Source: CAWAMR01 sp963783095
Lineage (GTDB): Bacteria > Planctomycetota > Planctomycetia > Gemmatales > Gemmataceae
Direction: 5' to 3'
Assembly: GCA_963783095.1 (NCBI GenBank)
Contig: CAWAMR010000002.1
Span: 806,001-870,000 of the forward strand
DNA length: 64,000 nucleotides
Below, piece after piece: positions 22,322 to 30,803 of this stretch. Under the pieces are notes generated by a model that did not search any database, was not told the origin of the DNA, and worked only from the letters and a program-made list of their open reading frames with translations. The first letter of the stretch is position 1, and the number at the start of each line of letters is the position of its first letter. A program made the translations under genes and the position numbers.

Positions 22322-24631
22322 ATGCAATCGAGAAACCATCCCAAAGCCGGGATGTTTTTGGCTCTCCTGGGAGCCTTATGGATCGCCAATGTGTCCCTTG
22401 CTCAGGATAAGCCGGCTACCGGCCCCGTTCCATTGGCAACGGAATATTCCTACAAGAACAACCAGCGCACTCCAATCATGCCGCCGATCCGCCAGGGTGA
22501 GCCGTTGCCGAAGTGCGACGACTGCCCGACCGACGGTGAAGTTCTGCGCGCCCTCAAGCCGGATAGTTCCACACCAGGGGTACAAAGGCGATCCCAGGAT
22601 GATGTCCGGATCGTTTACGAAAAGCTCGTCGATAAGATCGATCCGCCCCGATTTTTCCCGCTGGTCGGCCCGGCCCAACTGCACCACAGTCACTGGAAGT
22701 GTACCGTTTATTTCACCGAGACGACCGCGTTCGTTTACCCCTTCCCCGGCCAGATGACGAAGCGTCGAGTCGAGGTGGTTTACATCGATAAAGAACACCT
22801 TCACCCGTATATCGGATCGTACGGGGCCAACAATCAAACCTGCCTCAAGGACGCAACGGAACTGTCCGAAATCGCTTTACTGCCGACCGATGCCATCGGG
22901 TTCGTTAGCGTTCGAGTCGCAAGTATGATGGACAAACTCGGCTTGAATTCCCATCTCAACAAGGCTCTTCCTCTGAAGGAATTGCAAGAAGAATTCGGCG
23001 TTTCGCCGAAGGACGTCGAGCGCTGCACTTTTGCCCTGTTCGATACCAAGGGTGGTGAAGCAGCGATCGTCGTTCGGTTCGCGGAAAAGCAGAGCAATTT
23101 GAAGGATATCCACGCCCGCGTGAAGAAGAAATTCGAGGCCGTTCGGATCATCGACGATCGAACCATTCTCCTCGCCAGTAACGAGGCCGCCCTGAAACGC
23201 TGCGGAAGGCGAGCCGGCAAGACTCCTGAATCGGAACAGGAGTGCGCCAATGCAATGAAAGCAGCGCAGAAGCACGATCTTTATGTCTGGGGCCAGCTTT
23301 CCGCTTTGCCGCTCTGCGAATCCTTCCCGCTGCCGGGCGGCATCGAATGCGGTACGGTGATGGTCGATGTCGGCGACAAGCTCGACATCCATGTCGTGGT
23401 GAACTGCGCGGATGAGGAAAGTGCTGCGTGGACGAAAAAATCGATTCAGACCGGGCTTGACATGGTACGTGCCCAGGTTTTGGCCGTCACGGCCATGCTC
23501 GGCGCGACAGATTTGATCCCCGGTGCAACGAACGATTCCGATCTCAAGAAAATGCGATTCATGCCGCTGAAATTGCTGCGGGAAACGGAAAAGGGCATCC
23601 AGAATGCCCATCTCGACATCGATGGAACCGAAGTGGGATTATCGATTTCGCTGCCCATCAGCGCCCGGATGCTGCGCTCGGAAATCGCCGGCATCCTCCG
23701 GCTCCTGGGCGATGACTCGGATCGCGGCAGCTTCGAGCTTCCGACCTTTCAACAGACTTCCACGGACACCGGCACCGGAGCGCTCGTCGGCGCGCCCGTA
23801 AGCAATAGCACGCCGGTTTTGGTGGGTACCGCGGTCGACACGGTCAAGAATTGCGTCATCGGCATACCCCAGGTCGCGCAAGTCGTTGGCGTTTCGCCCG
23901 GTGCTTTGGCCGGTGGGGCAGTAGGCAGCTATATGGCGGTAGGGGTGAACCAATCCGCTCCCGTGATGCCCTCTGCCGAGTACCTGCCCGCGCCCAGACC
24001 GTGTAGCAATTATTGCCCCAGTACTGTCCCGGCCATGCCCGTGGTGCAAACGGCCTTCGTCATCCAGCAGGTTCGCCTGAGCATCGCCAATGTGCGCAAG
24101 GAGCCGGCCATGTTGTTCAAGATGATGGACGGCGGCAAAATGGAGTTTGTGCAAAAGTTGCCGGCGGGTGAGGTGCTGGATGTCCAAACCACGAACACCC
24201 AGCGCTGGATCGCCGTTTTCACCGACAAGCCGGCGGGCGAAAGCTATTCGCCAACCCAGCCGGAATCGATCTGGTTGTTGCGGTCGGCGGTCCCGCCGCA
24301 GCCGATGCCTCAGCAGCCGACGCCGCCGGCTCCGGTGCGGCCGCAGCCGGTACCTCCGCAACCGGGGCCGCCGCCGGTATTCTATCCCGCCCCGGCACAA
24401 CCGGTCCCATCCCCTGCGTATCCCTACTATCCGCCTCAAACACAGCCGGTCCCGCAGCCCGCGTATCCACCAGTACCGGTGCAACCAGGTTCGTACCCGA
24501 CTCCACCAAAGTACTACCCTGCCACGCCGACGTCAGGCTCGTATAGCACTCCGCCAGTACCGTCCACCATTCCGACGGTGCCGTCAGGCTCGTATAGCAC
24601 TCCGCCGGTGCCTCAACCGACCGTTCGCTGA
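22322..24631 (+). CDS. Exported protein of unknown function with Pro-rich tail
   Basis: 769 residues. A signal peptide is seen (MFLALLGALWIANVSLA, cleavage near AQD), and a GGAAAGGAA precedes the ATG. Residues about 60-160 include a KCDDC motif; 185-470 form an alpha/beta region with many charged residues and cysteines; 590-660 read like a small SH3-like segment (IANVRKEPAMLFKMMDGGKMEF). The final ~110 residues are Pro/Gln/Tyr-rich with repeats of SGSYSTPPVP. No established family was recognised; the layout suggests a cell-envelope protein whose tail sits in or spans the wall layer. The frame is intact over 2.3 kb and a strong hairpin follows the stop. Confidence 0.6.
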   Translation: MQSRNHPKAGMFLALLGALWIANVSLAQDKPATGPVPLATEYSYKNNQRTPIMPPIRQGEPLPKCDDCPTDGEVLRALKPDSSTPGVQRRSQDDVRIVYEKLVDKIDPPRFFPLVGPAQLHHSHWKCTVYFTETTAFVYPFPGQMTKRRVEVVYIDKEHLHPYIGSYGANNQTCLKDATELSEIALLPTDAIGFVSVRVASMMDKLGLNSHLNKALPLKELQEEFGVSPKDVERCTFALFDTKGGEAAIVVRFAEKQSNLKDIHARVKKKFEAVRIIDDRTILLASNEAALKRCGRRAGKTPESEQECANAMKAAQKHDLYVWGQLSALPLCESFPLPGGIECGTVMVDVGDKLDIHVVVNCADEESAAWTKKSIQTGLDMVRAQVLAVTAMLGATDLIPGATNDSDLKKMRFMPLKLLRETEKGIQNAHLDIDGTEVGLSISLPISARMLRSEIAGILRLLGDDSDRGSFELPTFQQTSTDTGTGALVGAPVSNSTPVLVGTAVDTVKNCVIGIPQVAQVVGVSPGALAGGAVGSYMAVGVNQSAPVMPSAEYLPAPRPCSNYCPSTVPAMPVVQTAFVIQQVRLSIANVRKEPAMLFKMMDGGKMEFVQKLPAGEVLDVQTTNTQRWIAVFTDKPAGESYSPTQPESIWLLRSAVPPQPMPQQPTPPAPVRPQPVPPQPGPPPVFYPAPAQPVPSPAYPYYPPQTQPVPQPAYPPVPVQPGSYPTPPKYYPATPTSGSYSTPPVPSTIPTVPSGSYSTPPVPQPTVR

Positions 24632-24645
24632 AGAAATGAAATTCT

Positions 24646-24675
24646 CCCCATCTCTTCCACCTGGAAGAGATGGGG
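24646..24675 (+). terminator. Hairpin terminator
   Basis: A perfect 13-base stem (CCCCATCTCTTCC / GGAAGAGATGGGG) with a four-base loop begins 14 bases after the stop of the Pro-tailed gene. There is no following T-run, so intrinsic termination efficiency is uncertain. Confidence 0.65.
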
Positions 24676-24831
24676 GCTTCCATATCGATTGCAATTCGCC
24701 GCCGGAAATCACTTCCTTCGACCGGTTTCGATAAAACAACCTCTTGAGTACGCAAGGACCATCCGCCTCTCCCGAATCATGTGCCAAGATTCCCGGCAGT
24801 TGAGCGGAGCATTACCCTCGGGAACCTGCTC

Positions 24832-25776
24832 ATGTCAATCACCGAACGACCGCGCCTCTTAAATAAGCCCTATCCTGCTGAATTGTTGGCTGCCAGCAAC
24901 AACTTGCTGCAAAGCATCCTCCAACTCTTTGGAAGTTTCCCGCAAGCTCGAATGCTGGCGGCGGGGGTTCTGACCAAATACCCCGAACACGCTGCGCAGG
25001 CCAAGGAAGTCGCAAGCGAGCTCGGTGCCGATCCAACCGATGTGATGCTGGCCAATCTCAGTTACGATCTGCTCTTGGGCACGATGGCTTGTTCCACGAT
25101 CGCGCTGGCGACACCGCAAGGGCCAGTGGTCGCTCGAAACATGGACTGGTTCCCACCCGGCCTTATCGCCAGGGCCAGCGTCATTCTGCCAACCCAGCAG
25201 GGCCTCAGTGCTGGGTTCATCGGTAGTGTTGGCGTGGTGACTGGTTTATCCGACAAGGGCTTCTGCGTGATTCTCAACGCGGCGACCAACGGGCAAATGA
25301 ACTACCAGAGCTACCCGGTGTTGTTGTTCTTGCGAAGCGTACTCGATCACGCCAACAGCTTCGATGAAGCCTTGAACCGCATCACCGAAACGCCTTTGAT
25401 GTCGGGTGGGTTGATTACGCTGGTCGGCAGCAAGAATGATGAAAGAGTCGTCGTCGAACGAACACCCCAGGAAGCGAAAATTCGCAGGCCCAAAGGCGAT
25501 GAGCCGATCATAGCCACCAACCACTATCGGCTTCATTCACACATACCGGAATGCACTCGGTACGCCTGGTTGATCGCCAACGTCGATCGAACCCAAAATC
25601 CACTGGATTTGCTCACCAATCCGAACGTGATGCAGGATATCACGGCCCAGCACATTCTGATTCAGCCCGCGACAAAAATGATGACGCTGTTTGTGCCAAG
25701 CAAGCTCTTGGATCCTGGTTTCCACGACCCCATAGGTGATCTCTCTCAGTTGGGCGGTTTGGAACGACAGGGGTAG
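24832..25776 (+). CDS. Ntn-hydrolase amidase (acyl-transferase / N-acylethanolamine amidase-like, C45/C59 type)
   Basis: About 314 residues from the ATG at 24832; an alternative GTG at 24781 lacks a ribosome-binding site. The segment GTMACSTIALATPQGPVVARNMDW has the Cys nucleophile (about residue 87) followed by a G..V.RNMDW block, the hallmark of linear-amide C-N hydrolases that cleave themselves before a Cys. Downstream FIGSVGVVTGLSDKGFCV, N at NAATNG and a late IIATNHYRLHS fit the same fold. Such enzymes hydrolyse N-acyl amides or bile-salt-like conjugates; the substrate here is unknown. No signal peptide was seen. It stands alone, with no operon partners. Confidence 0.75.
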   Translation: MSITERPRLLNKPYPAELLAASNNLLQSILQLFGSFPQARMLAAGVLTKYPEHAAQAKEVASELGADPTDVMLANLSYDLLLGTMACSTIALATPQGPVVARNMDWFPPGLIARASVILPTQQGLSAGFIGSVGVVTGLSDKGFCVILNAATNGQMNYQSYPVLLFLRSVLDHANSFDEALNRITETPLMSGGLITLVGSKNDERVVVERTPQEAKIRRPKGDEPIIATNHYRLHSHIPECTRYAWLIANVDRTQNPLDLLTNPNVMQDITAQHILIQPATKMMTLFVPSKLLDPGFHDPIGDLSQLGGLERQG

Positions 25777-25955
25777 GCGATTGAATTCGGATTTGAACCA
25801 ATTGAGGTTTATCCATCACACTGCGGCGCTTACAGTAAGCTGTTGAAGGGATTGCTGCTGAAGTTCCATCGTGGTATATTCATTATCTGTGCGACAGCAC
25901 CGCCAACCTCACTTTTAGAGGTGAACAGGAGAGTTGTTCACGGGGAGCCCGGCCG

Positions 25956-26642
25956 ATGCAGAAGCTGGACGTTTGGCACGTCGTCTGGGTTCTCGTGTTA
26001 GTTGTTGGCGTGATGCTTCTCGGAATCACTCTGGTAATCGCACTTTATTACCGCGAGGACAGCGCATTCGCCAATGTCGCCAGCATTTGGGGGCTTTTTG
26101 TTGGGCTGATCGGTTTCAGTGTGACGATTTACACATTGTTCGAGACACAACGAGTCTCCCGGAAAGCGCAGCAGGAAGTTCAGCGGACCACCGTTGAAGC
26201 CCAGCACAAGATCGAAGAGGCCGCCAGGCAGGCTCAGGAAGCCGTGAAGAACAGTCAGGAGCAAACCCGACAGTTGCTTGAACGGGTCAGGCACAGTATC
26301 CGTGAGGCCGATTTTTCGACACTCCGGATGTGGGTGAGGGATCTGCGAACTGCTGCTGGTCAGGGCGACTGGCACCGGGCTCTTCTGTACGCCGAAGAGT
26401 GTCCGGCAGTCGCCGAACGATTGTTCAATGCGGTGGGGCTTGAGGAAAATGAGCGCGAAGGACTTCACCGGGGAGCAGACAACCTCCGCGATATTCATCA
26501 GTACATTCGCAAGAGTCGGCTGAACACCCAAATATCGGGCCTGCCATCAAATTATGCCAAGAAATTAGAGGCAGTAGCGGCCCTGTTGGAGCGACTCGGT
26601 GGCAGGCTGTTCCATGATCCCGCAAAGGACGTAATCGAATGA
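25956..26642 (+). CDS. Two-TM membrane protein with coiled coil (cassette gene 1)
   Basis: 228 residues; GGGGAG lies eight bases before the start. Two transmembrane helices (about 8-31 and 45-66) are followed by a long Gln/Glu-rich coiled coil (about 70-118, KAQQEVQRTTVEAQHKIEEA) and a helical cytoplasmic domain with RTAAGQGDWHRALLYAEE. No family was recognised. The layout, two helices then a helical domain, is reminiscent of membrane effectors of defence systems, but this is inference from shape only. The stop overlaps the next start by ATGA, so it is translationally coupled in a three-gene operon. Confidence 0.7.
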   Translation: MQKLDVWHVVWVLVLVVGVMLLGITLVIALYYREDSAFANVASIWGLFVGLIGFSVTIYTLFETQRVSRKAQQEVQRTTVEAQHKIEEAARQAQEAVKNSQEQTRQLLERVRHSIREADFSTLRMWVRDLRTAAGQGDWHRALLYAEECPAVAERLFNAVGLEENEREGLHRGADNLRDIHQYIRKSRLNTQISGLPSNYAKKLEAVAALLERLGGRLFHDPAKDVIE

Positions 26643-26998
26643 GCCAGAAACTGCAAGAACTTGTTGAGAACCTCTTGGCCGGGACGCAGACCGGCATCCT
26701 CAAATGGACTGACACCCCTGAAAAGGGGGTATATCGCTTGATGCTCGACAAGGGATTTGTGCGTATCTACCGCCTTGGCCCAACTTCCAGCGGCGACAAT
26801 TTCGTCGGCTGCATTGTGCTGAACCCGGATGGCGATCTCCTTGAGGAAGTAGAGATTCCGCAGACTGATGATGGTCCTTTGGTGACGCTATATGACCTCG
26901 TGGACAGCAATTATCAGAGCAGCTTGGACGACCTTTTGACTGAGATCCGTATGAAGATGCAAGATAGTCACCAGCCTGCTTCGGTAGGTCAGCCATGA
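26639..26998 (+). CDS. Small soluble protein of unknown function (cassette gene 2)
   Basis: 119 residues. N-terminal helix LQELVENLLAGTQTGILKWTDTP, then beta-type text GVYRLMLDKGFVRIYRLG and VGCIVLNPDGDLLEEVEI, and a C-terminal helix SLDDLLTEIRMKM. This resembles small conserved proteins found beside AbrB-like genes in several phyla, but no named family can be given. It overlaps both neighbours by ATGA (26639 and 26995), implying fixed stoichiometry with them. Confidence 0.65.
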   Translation: MSQKLQELVENLLAGTQTGILKWTDTPEKGVYRLMLDKGFVRIYRLGPTSSGDNFVGCIVLNPDGDLLEEVEIPQTDDGPLVTLYDLVDSNYQSSLDDLLTEIRMKMQDSHQPASVGQP

Positions 26999-27192
26999 AT
27001 ACGAAAACTGCGGACACAAAGGGCCGGGTGGCACTTGGGCAGAAGTTCGCGGGAAGGACATTTATCGTCAAGGAGGAGTCCGAGAGCGGCGACATCATTT
27101 TGACCCCTGGGGCCGTCATCCCAGAACGGGAAATGTGGCTATTCAATATCAATTACTTCTTCGTCGCATTCTTGATGAGCGCTGCCAGATAA
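26995..27192 (+). pseudogene. AbrB/SpoVT-like small protein, 3' truncated (cassette gene 3)
   Basis: 65 residues. KGRVALGQKFAGRTFIVKEE and IILTPGAVIPEREMWLF look like an AbrB/MazE-type swapped-hairpin DNA-binding domain. After MWLF the text (NINYFFVAFLMSAAR) is simply the reverse complement of the end of the convergent gene that stops at 27153, so the original C-terminus has been replaced. The protein could still bind DNA. A toxin or other partner that often follows such genes is absent. The start overlaps the previous stop by ATGA. Confidence 0.6.
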
Positions 27193-28343
27193 TTCACTCC
27201 ATCCGCTCGCTTCTTCGCCGCCTCAGCCAGGCCGCCGAAATCGCTTGCTTCCTTGCACAATTCATAAACGCCTGGACACGATAATTGCCGAGTCTCACCG
27301 CTTAGATACTTCTTGGCAATTTCGATCGCCTCCGCTTTGCGACCAATTCGCAACAGCAAGCTGACATAAACCTCCGCCGGGAAAGTGTTGCCTTCCGCCA
27401 GTGCCGGTTCGATTTTGGCGCGGAAGTGGGCCAGACCAGCTTCCGTGTCGATCCCCTCCAACACTTCCAACAACACCCGGTAATCGGCGTAGGTATTCTC
27501 GAACGGCGGGTCGGCTTCGTGCCGGAAATGACTGCTGAGCTTGGCTCCATACATGCACAGCTCCCGCGCTTTTCTCAATGCCGGACCACTCGATAGTTCC
27601 AGACTCATTTGCGCAATAGACGACAGATGCGACGTGTCGATGTGATAGGCATCCTCGCCGAAAAGATAGTCGCGGCCTTGCAACATATCCGCCAGCGTTG
27701 CATCCTCGGCGATCGCATCGCCGTTGGCGACGATGTCCATGCGCAGCCTTTCGCGGAGCTGGTCGTAGAGCGAGGAAACCAGCTTGGCGATACAGTGCTG
27801 CTTGGCATCGGGGAAGCGCGAAAAATCCTGACCGCTGTAAGTTGTGATGGCGTTGCAGATGCCGTAACGCTCCAGGACGAGGTCGAAGCCCTTGGTTGGA
27901 TGCACACCCTGATAGAGCGCAATCTCGATGATCGGCTGGCAATCCTGATCGGGATTGAATTGATATTGCTCGATGTACTCCTGAACCGTTTCAGGCTCCG
28001 TGAGCATATTGAAGTAAAACCAGGCCTTGCGAATGTCGCCCTGATCGAGATAGAGTTTCCCCACCTCCCGGCCCGCATCTCGAATGGCGTTTTCGTAGTC
28101 CTCATGCGTTGACGCCGGCAGTTCCGAGGCCGAACCGGTCGGGAATGGCGAGACACCCAGTTCAATGCGCTTCTTCATGAGCAGGGCATAGAAGAGCGCC
28201 TGATAATCGCCGAGTTCGCGCAGCGAGGCGCAAAGCTGATCCACGGCGGCCGAGGCACCTTTATCGGCAAGGGTTCGCTGAAGCTGCTCGAAGATCGCGG
28301 GATCGAGCGTCGGTGCAGGCGGTAGTTCTTCGGTGTCAAACAT
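27153..28343 (-). CDS. Planctomycete hypothetical protein, helical
   Basis: 396 residues, soluble, rich in helix-forming text: LQRTLADKGASAAVDQLCASLRELGDYQALFYALLMKKRIEL at the N-terminus, AGREVGKLYLDQGDIRKAWFYF in the middle and LLRIGRKAEAIEIAKKYL near the end, so probably a solenoid of TPR-like units. No family name or catalytic motif was recognised. The frame is intact. Its last 40 bases overlap the truncated AbrB-like gene tail to tail. Short inverted GTGTTCA repeats lie just upstream. Confidence 0.65.
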   Translation of the reverse strand: MFDTEELPPAPTLDPAIFEQLQRTLADKGASAAVDQLCASLRELGDYQALFYALLMKKRIELGVSPFPTGSASELPASTHEDYENAIRDAGREVGKLYLDQGDIRKAWFYFNMLTEPETVQEYIEQYQFNPDQDCQPIIEIALYQGVHPTKGFDLVLERYGICNAITTYSGQDFSRFPDAKQHCIAKLVSSLYDQLRERLRMDIVANGDAIAEDATLADMLQGRDYLFGEDAYHIDTSHLSSIAQMSLELSSGPALRKARELCMYGAKLSSHFRHEADPPFENTYADYRVLLEVLEGIDTEAGLAHFRAKIEPALAEGNTFPAEVYVSLLLRIGRKAEAIEIAKKYLSGETRQLSCPGVYELCKEASDFGGLAEAAKKRADGVNYLAALIKNATKK

Positions 28344-28353
28344 ACGTCCCTTA

Positions 28354-28482
28354 AGTGTTCAGTGTTCAGGAATAGTGTTCAGTGTTCAGTGTTCAGTTCA
28401 GACATAGAGGTTTTAACACTCAGAATGCCATTGCATCGATTAGGGATTTTACTGAAAACTGAACACTGAAAACTGAACACTG
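28354..28482. repeat. GTGTTCA heptamer arrays in inverted orientation
   Basis: Five or so copies of AGTGTTC lie at 28354-28400 and about three inverted copies (TGAACACT within GAAAACTGAACACTGAAAAC) at 28451-28482. The two clusters can pair into a long imperfect hairpin in the leader of the 396-residue hypothetical gene. Confidence 0.7.
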
Positions 28483-28492
28483 ACGACGACAG

Positions 28493-29368
28493 TTACCCAG
28501 CAACCCCCCAAGCTACTGCCTCGACATGTCGATCGCACTTCATCGTTTCGGTCCATTTGATGCCGTCGCGCGAAGCAAGCAGTTTGCCTTTCCAGGCCAC
28601 GCCGACGAAGACGCCGTTGCCGTAACAAAAAAACTGGGGTGCCTTCTCGTTCACCTCACGCACCCACTTGGCTCCATCGGTTGAAAAGTAAGTCGCTGCC
28701 GGGCTGACGGCAACAAAACGATCCTTGGCCCAGACGACGCTATTGAGGTGCTCGCCCTCTTCGCCCATTTGCCGATTCGACCAGGTCAGGCCGTCAGTGC
28801 TGCTCATTCGCAAACCATGTAAGCCAACGCCGACAAAGATGCCGTTCCCGAAGGCAACATCGATCAGCGTGTCGATGGCCTTGACCTCCGGTGCATCGCG
28901 CCAGTTCTTGCCATCTTCGGAGGTTGCCCGCCGGCCACGATCGCCCACGCCGACAAATCGCTTGTTGCCAAACGCTGCCCGGCGGATGATGTTTTTGCCG
29001 GCGATGTCGGTCTTGTCGCCCCAGGTCAGACCCTTGTCGGAGAGAAAAATGAAAGGCCGGGAACTGCCGACACTACCCGGATCGCCGCCCAGCGCTAAAA
29101 ACTTGCCGTTGCCGAAACTCAATCCGCGAATGAAGTAGACATACTTGGCATCGACAAACTGGGTTTTCCAGGTCTTGCCATCGCTGGTCTGGGCAAAGAT
29201 ATTGCCACCGCCATAATTGCCCACGGCAACACCGGTTCCATTACCGAAACAGACAGCACGATAAACCTCGCCTTCCTTGCCGATTTGGGCCGGAAGCCAT
29301 TTGTAGCCATCTTCGGAAGTGGTCCGCAAGCCATCTTGACCGACAGCAGCGAAAACGGATTGCGGCAT
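28493..29368 (-). CDS. BNR/sialidase-type beta-propeller protein
   Basis: 291 residues built from about six repeats of the pattern AFGNG.FV.VG..G....S.DG..W (for example DVAFGNGIFVGVGLHGLRMSSTDGLTW and AAFGNKRFVGVGDRGRRATSEDGKNW). This is the BNR/Asp-box propeller signature found in sialidases, photosystem assembly factors and many uncharacterised proteins. No catalytic residues of sialidases were seen and no signal peptide, so it is most likely a binding propeller. The frame is intact. AGGTCAGAAGTCAG-type repeats lie directly upstream. Confidence 0.75.
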   Translation of the reverse strand: MPQSVFAAVGQDGLRTTSEDGYKWLPAQIGKEGEVYRAVCFGNGTGVAVGNYGGGNIFAQTSDGKTWKTQFVDAKYVYFIRGLSFGNGKFLALGGDPGSVGSSRPFIFLSDKGLTWGDKTDIAGKNIIRRAAFGNKRFVGVGDRGRRATSEDGKNWRDAPEVKAIDTLIDVAFGNGIFVGVGLHGLRMSSTDGLTWSNRQMGEEGEHLNSVVWAKDRFVAVSPAATYFSTDGAKWVREVNEKAPQFFCYGNGVFVGVAWKGKLLASRDGIKWTETMKCDRHVEAVAWGVAG

Positions 29369-29385
29369 GATAAACTCCCAGCGTG

Positions 29386-29455
29386 CCAGAGGTCAGAAGT
29401 CAGAAGTCAGAGGTCAGATAAAAGATCAGATCCTCTGACTTCTGACCTCTGACGC
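29386..29455. repeat. AGAGGTCAGAAGTCAG repeats with inverted copy
   Basis: Direct copies at about 29389-29420 and an inverted copy (CTCTGACTTCTGACCTCTGAC) at about 29431-29453 form a hairpin between the BNR gene start and the lipoprotein stop. It may serve as terminator for the lipoprotein operon. Confidence 0.65.
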
Positions 29456-29463
29456 TCTTGCTC

Positions 29464-29721
29464 TTACTCGATTTCCGTTACTTCACCATTCGGGGTAATG
29501 TCGATCTCTCGGACTTTACCCTGTTTATTCTTACCGATCACTTCGTATTCGCCATTGGGCTTGCGGATCGCCCGATCGAAGGTGACATCCGGCAGTTTCT
29601 CCTTGGCAACCATCATGACTTTTTCAGGAACTTGCTCGATCGGTATCGCTTCCTTTTTCTTCGCGGAGCCGCAACCGATTGTCATGAGTAAGGCCATTAA
29701 CAAGGTAAACGTGGAACGCAT
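29464..29721 (-). CDS. Small PepSY-like lipoprotein coupled to DUF1559 gene
   Basis: 85 residues. ATG at 29721 chosen: AGGAG lies seven bases upstream, inside the end of the DUF1559 gene, whose TGA overlaps this ATG by one base (TGATG). Signal peptide with lipobox LMTIGC predicts a lipoprotein. The rest, VPEKVMMVAKEKLPDVTFDRA..NGEYEVIGKNKQGKVREIDITPNGEVTEIE, matches the two-strand PepSY-like pattern often seen in small periplasmic proteins. A small lipoprotein directly after a DUF1559 gene is a recurrent planctomycete pair. Confidence 0.75.
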   Translation of the reverse strand: MRSTFTLLMALLMTIGCGSAKKKEAIPIEQVPEKVMMVAKEKLPDVTFDRAIRKPNGEYEVIGKNKQGKVREIDITPNGEVTEIE

Positions 29722-30626
29722 CAATAATCTCCTGAGATAACTTCTCCACCCGCTCGGGTGGCGAGCGCTTCGTAAACCGTGAAACTCACGGAACCTGTCA
29801 AGTATTCAACGTGTCCATCCGCAAAGACAAATTGCGCGCCCCCGGTGTGCCTGCTTGAGAACTGGTTGACTTCCGTCGGACTGGCCGGCGTGCAACCTTC
29901 TCCCACGTGACCCAACACCATGTTGGAAGCATTATAAGGGAAGATTTCCGCGCCCGTGACAGCTCCCACCCAGGTTGCCGGTGCAAGTGATGAGGCACGT
30001 TCACCAATCATGATCGTTTGACTGGTTCCATCCGTGATGTCGGAGATCTGGATGGTGCTGTTGCGGAAGAAAATACCTTCGCCGTCAACTCCAGGCTCCG
30101 TGATGCCGAACACGCCGGTATAGTTGCCTGAAGCTACGGCACAAATGGATGCTATAGGATTGCCCACGGCATTGTAGCTCATGGCAGTCCAGGTCGGCGG
30201 GGGGAAGTCCGAGGGGCACAGATAGATTTTCAAGGCCGCTACGCACGCTTGACGGTTCACCGAAGCTGAGATGGGCTGTGTATAGTCGATGATGTTGCAC
30301 AGATTCTGTTGTTCCAATTGAGGCAAGATGAGCGCTGCCCAGCCCCAGCCCGGCCCCGTGTCGTTGCCATTGGCATCATAGGCGGAAACATAACCGGCCG
30401 GGAATGTGCGTGTGCTATCGTGGTAATTCAGAAGTGCCAGGCCGATTTGCTTGAGGTTGTTTTCACACCTGATGCGTGCTGCTGCTTCTCGAATTTTCTG
30501 AACCGCAGGAAGCAGCAAGCCAATCAAAACGGCAATGATGGCGATGACAACCAGCAACTCGACGAGCGTAAAGCCGCCGGCCGAACGATAACGCAACGAA
30601 AACTGTTTGGTACTTTTAAGCTGCAT
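29721..30626 (-). CDS. DUF1559 domain pseudopilin-like protein
   Basis: 301 residues from the ATG at 30626 (AGGAAG upstream). The N-terminus GGFTLVELLVVIAIIAVLIGLLLPAV is a type II secretion/type IV pilin-like methylation helix, followed by IREAAARIRCENNLKQIGLALLNYHD and the DUF1559 (SBP_bac_10-like) globular domain ending SSRHTGGAQFVFADGHVEYL. Planctomycetes carry dozens of such proteins; they are thought to be envelope pseudopilins with unknown role. A translationally coupled lipoprotein follows. Confidence 0.92.
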   Translation of the reverse strand: MQLKSTKQFSLRYRSAGGFTLVELLVVIAIIAVLIGLLLPAVQKIREAAARIRCENNLKQIGLALLNYHDSTRTFPAGYVSAYDANGNDTGPGWGWAALILPQLEQQNLCNIIDYTQPISASVNRQACVAALKIYLCPSDFPPPTWTAMSYNAVGNPIASICAVASGNYTGVFGITEPGVDGEGIFFRNSTIQISDITDGTSQTIMIGERASSLAPATWVGAVTGAEIFPYNASNMVLGHVGEGCTPASPTEVNQFSSRHTGGAQFVFADGHVEYLTGSVSFTVYEALATRAGGEVISGDY

Positions 30627-30657
30627 GAATCTTCCTGAAGTAACAGTAATCCCGTGT

Positions 30658-30786
30658 ACTCCTAAAGCGGGCTGAGCCGGCAACCATCAGCATGTAGGGC
30701 GGGTCGAGGCTTTGCGAGGCCCGCCTTCGACGACTCCTAAAGCGGGCTGAGCCCGCAACCATCAGCATGTAGGGCGGGTCGAGGCT
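30658..30786. repeat. Two direct copies of a ~75-base unit containing half of palindrome family A
   Basis: Unit 1 (30658-30732) and partial unit 2 (from 30733) share CTCCTAAAGCGGGCTGAGC, the CAACCATCAGCATG segment and the left arm GTAGGGCGGGTCGAGGCT. Neither copy has the right arm of the palindrome seen at 4283 and 34612. It lies between the DUF1552 stop and the DUF1559 start. Confidence 0.75.
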
Positions 30787-30803
30787 GTCTTTCTTAGCAG
30801 TCC

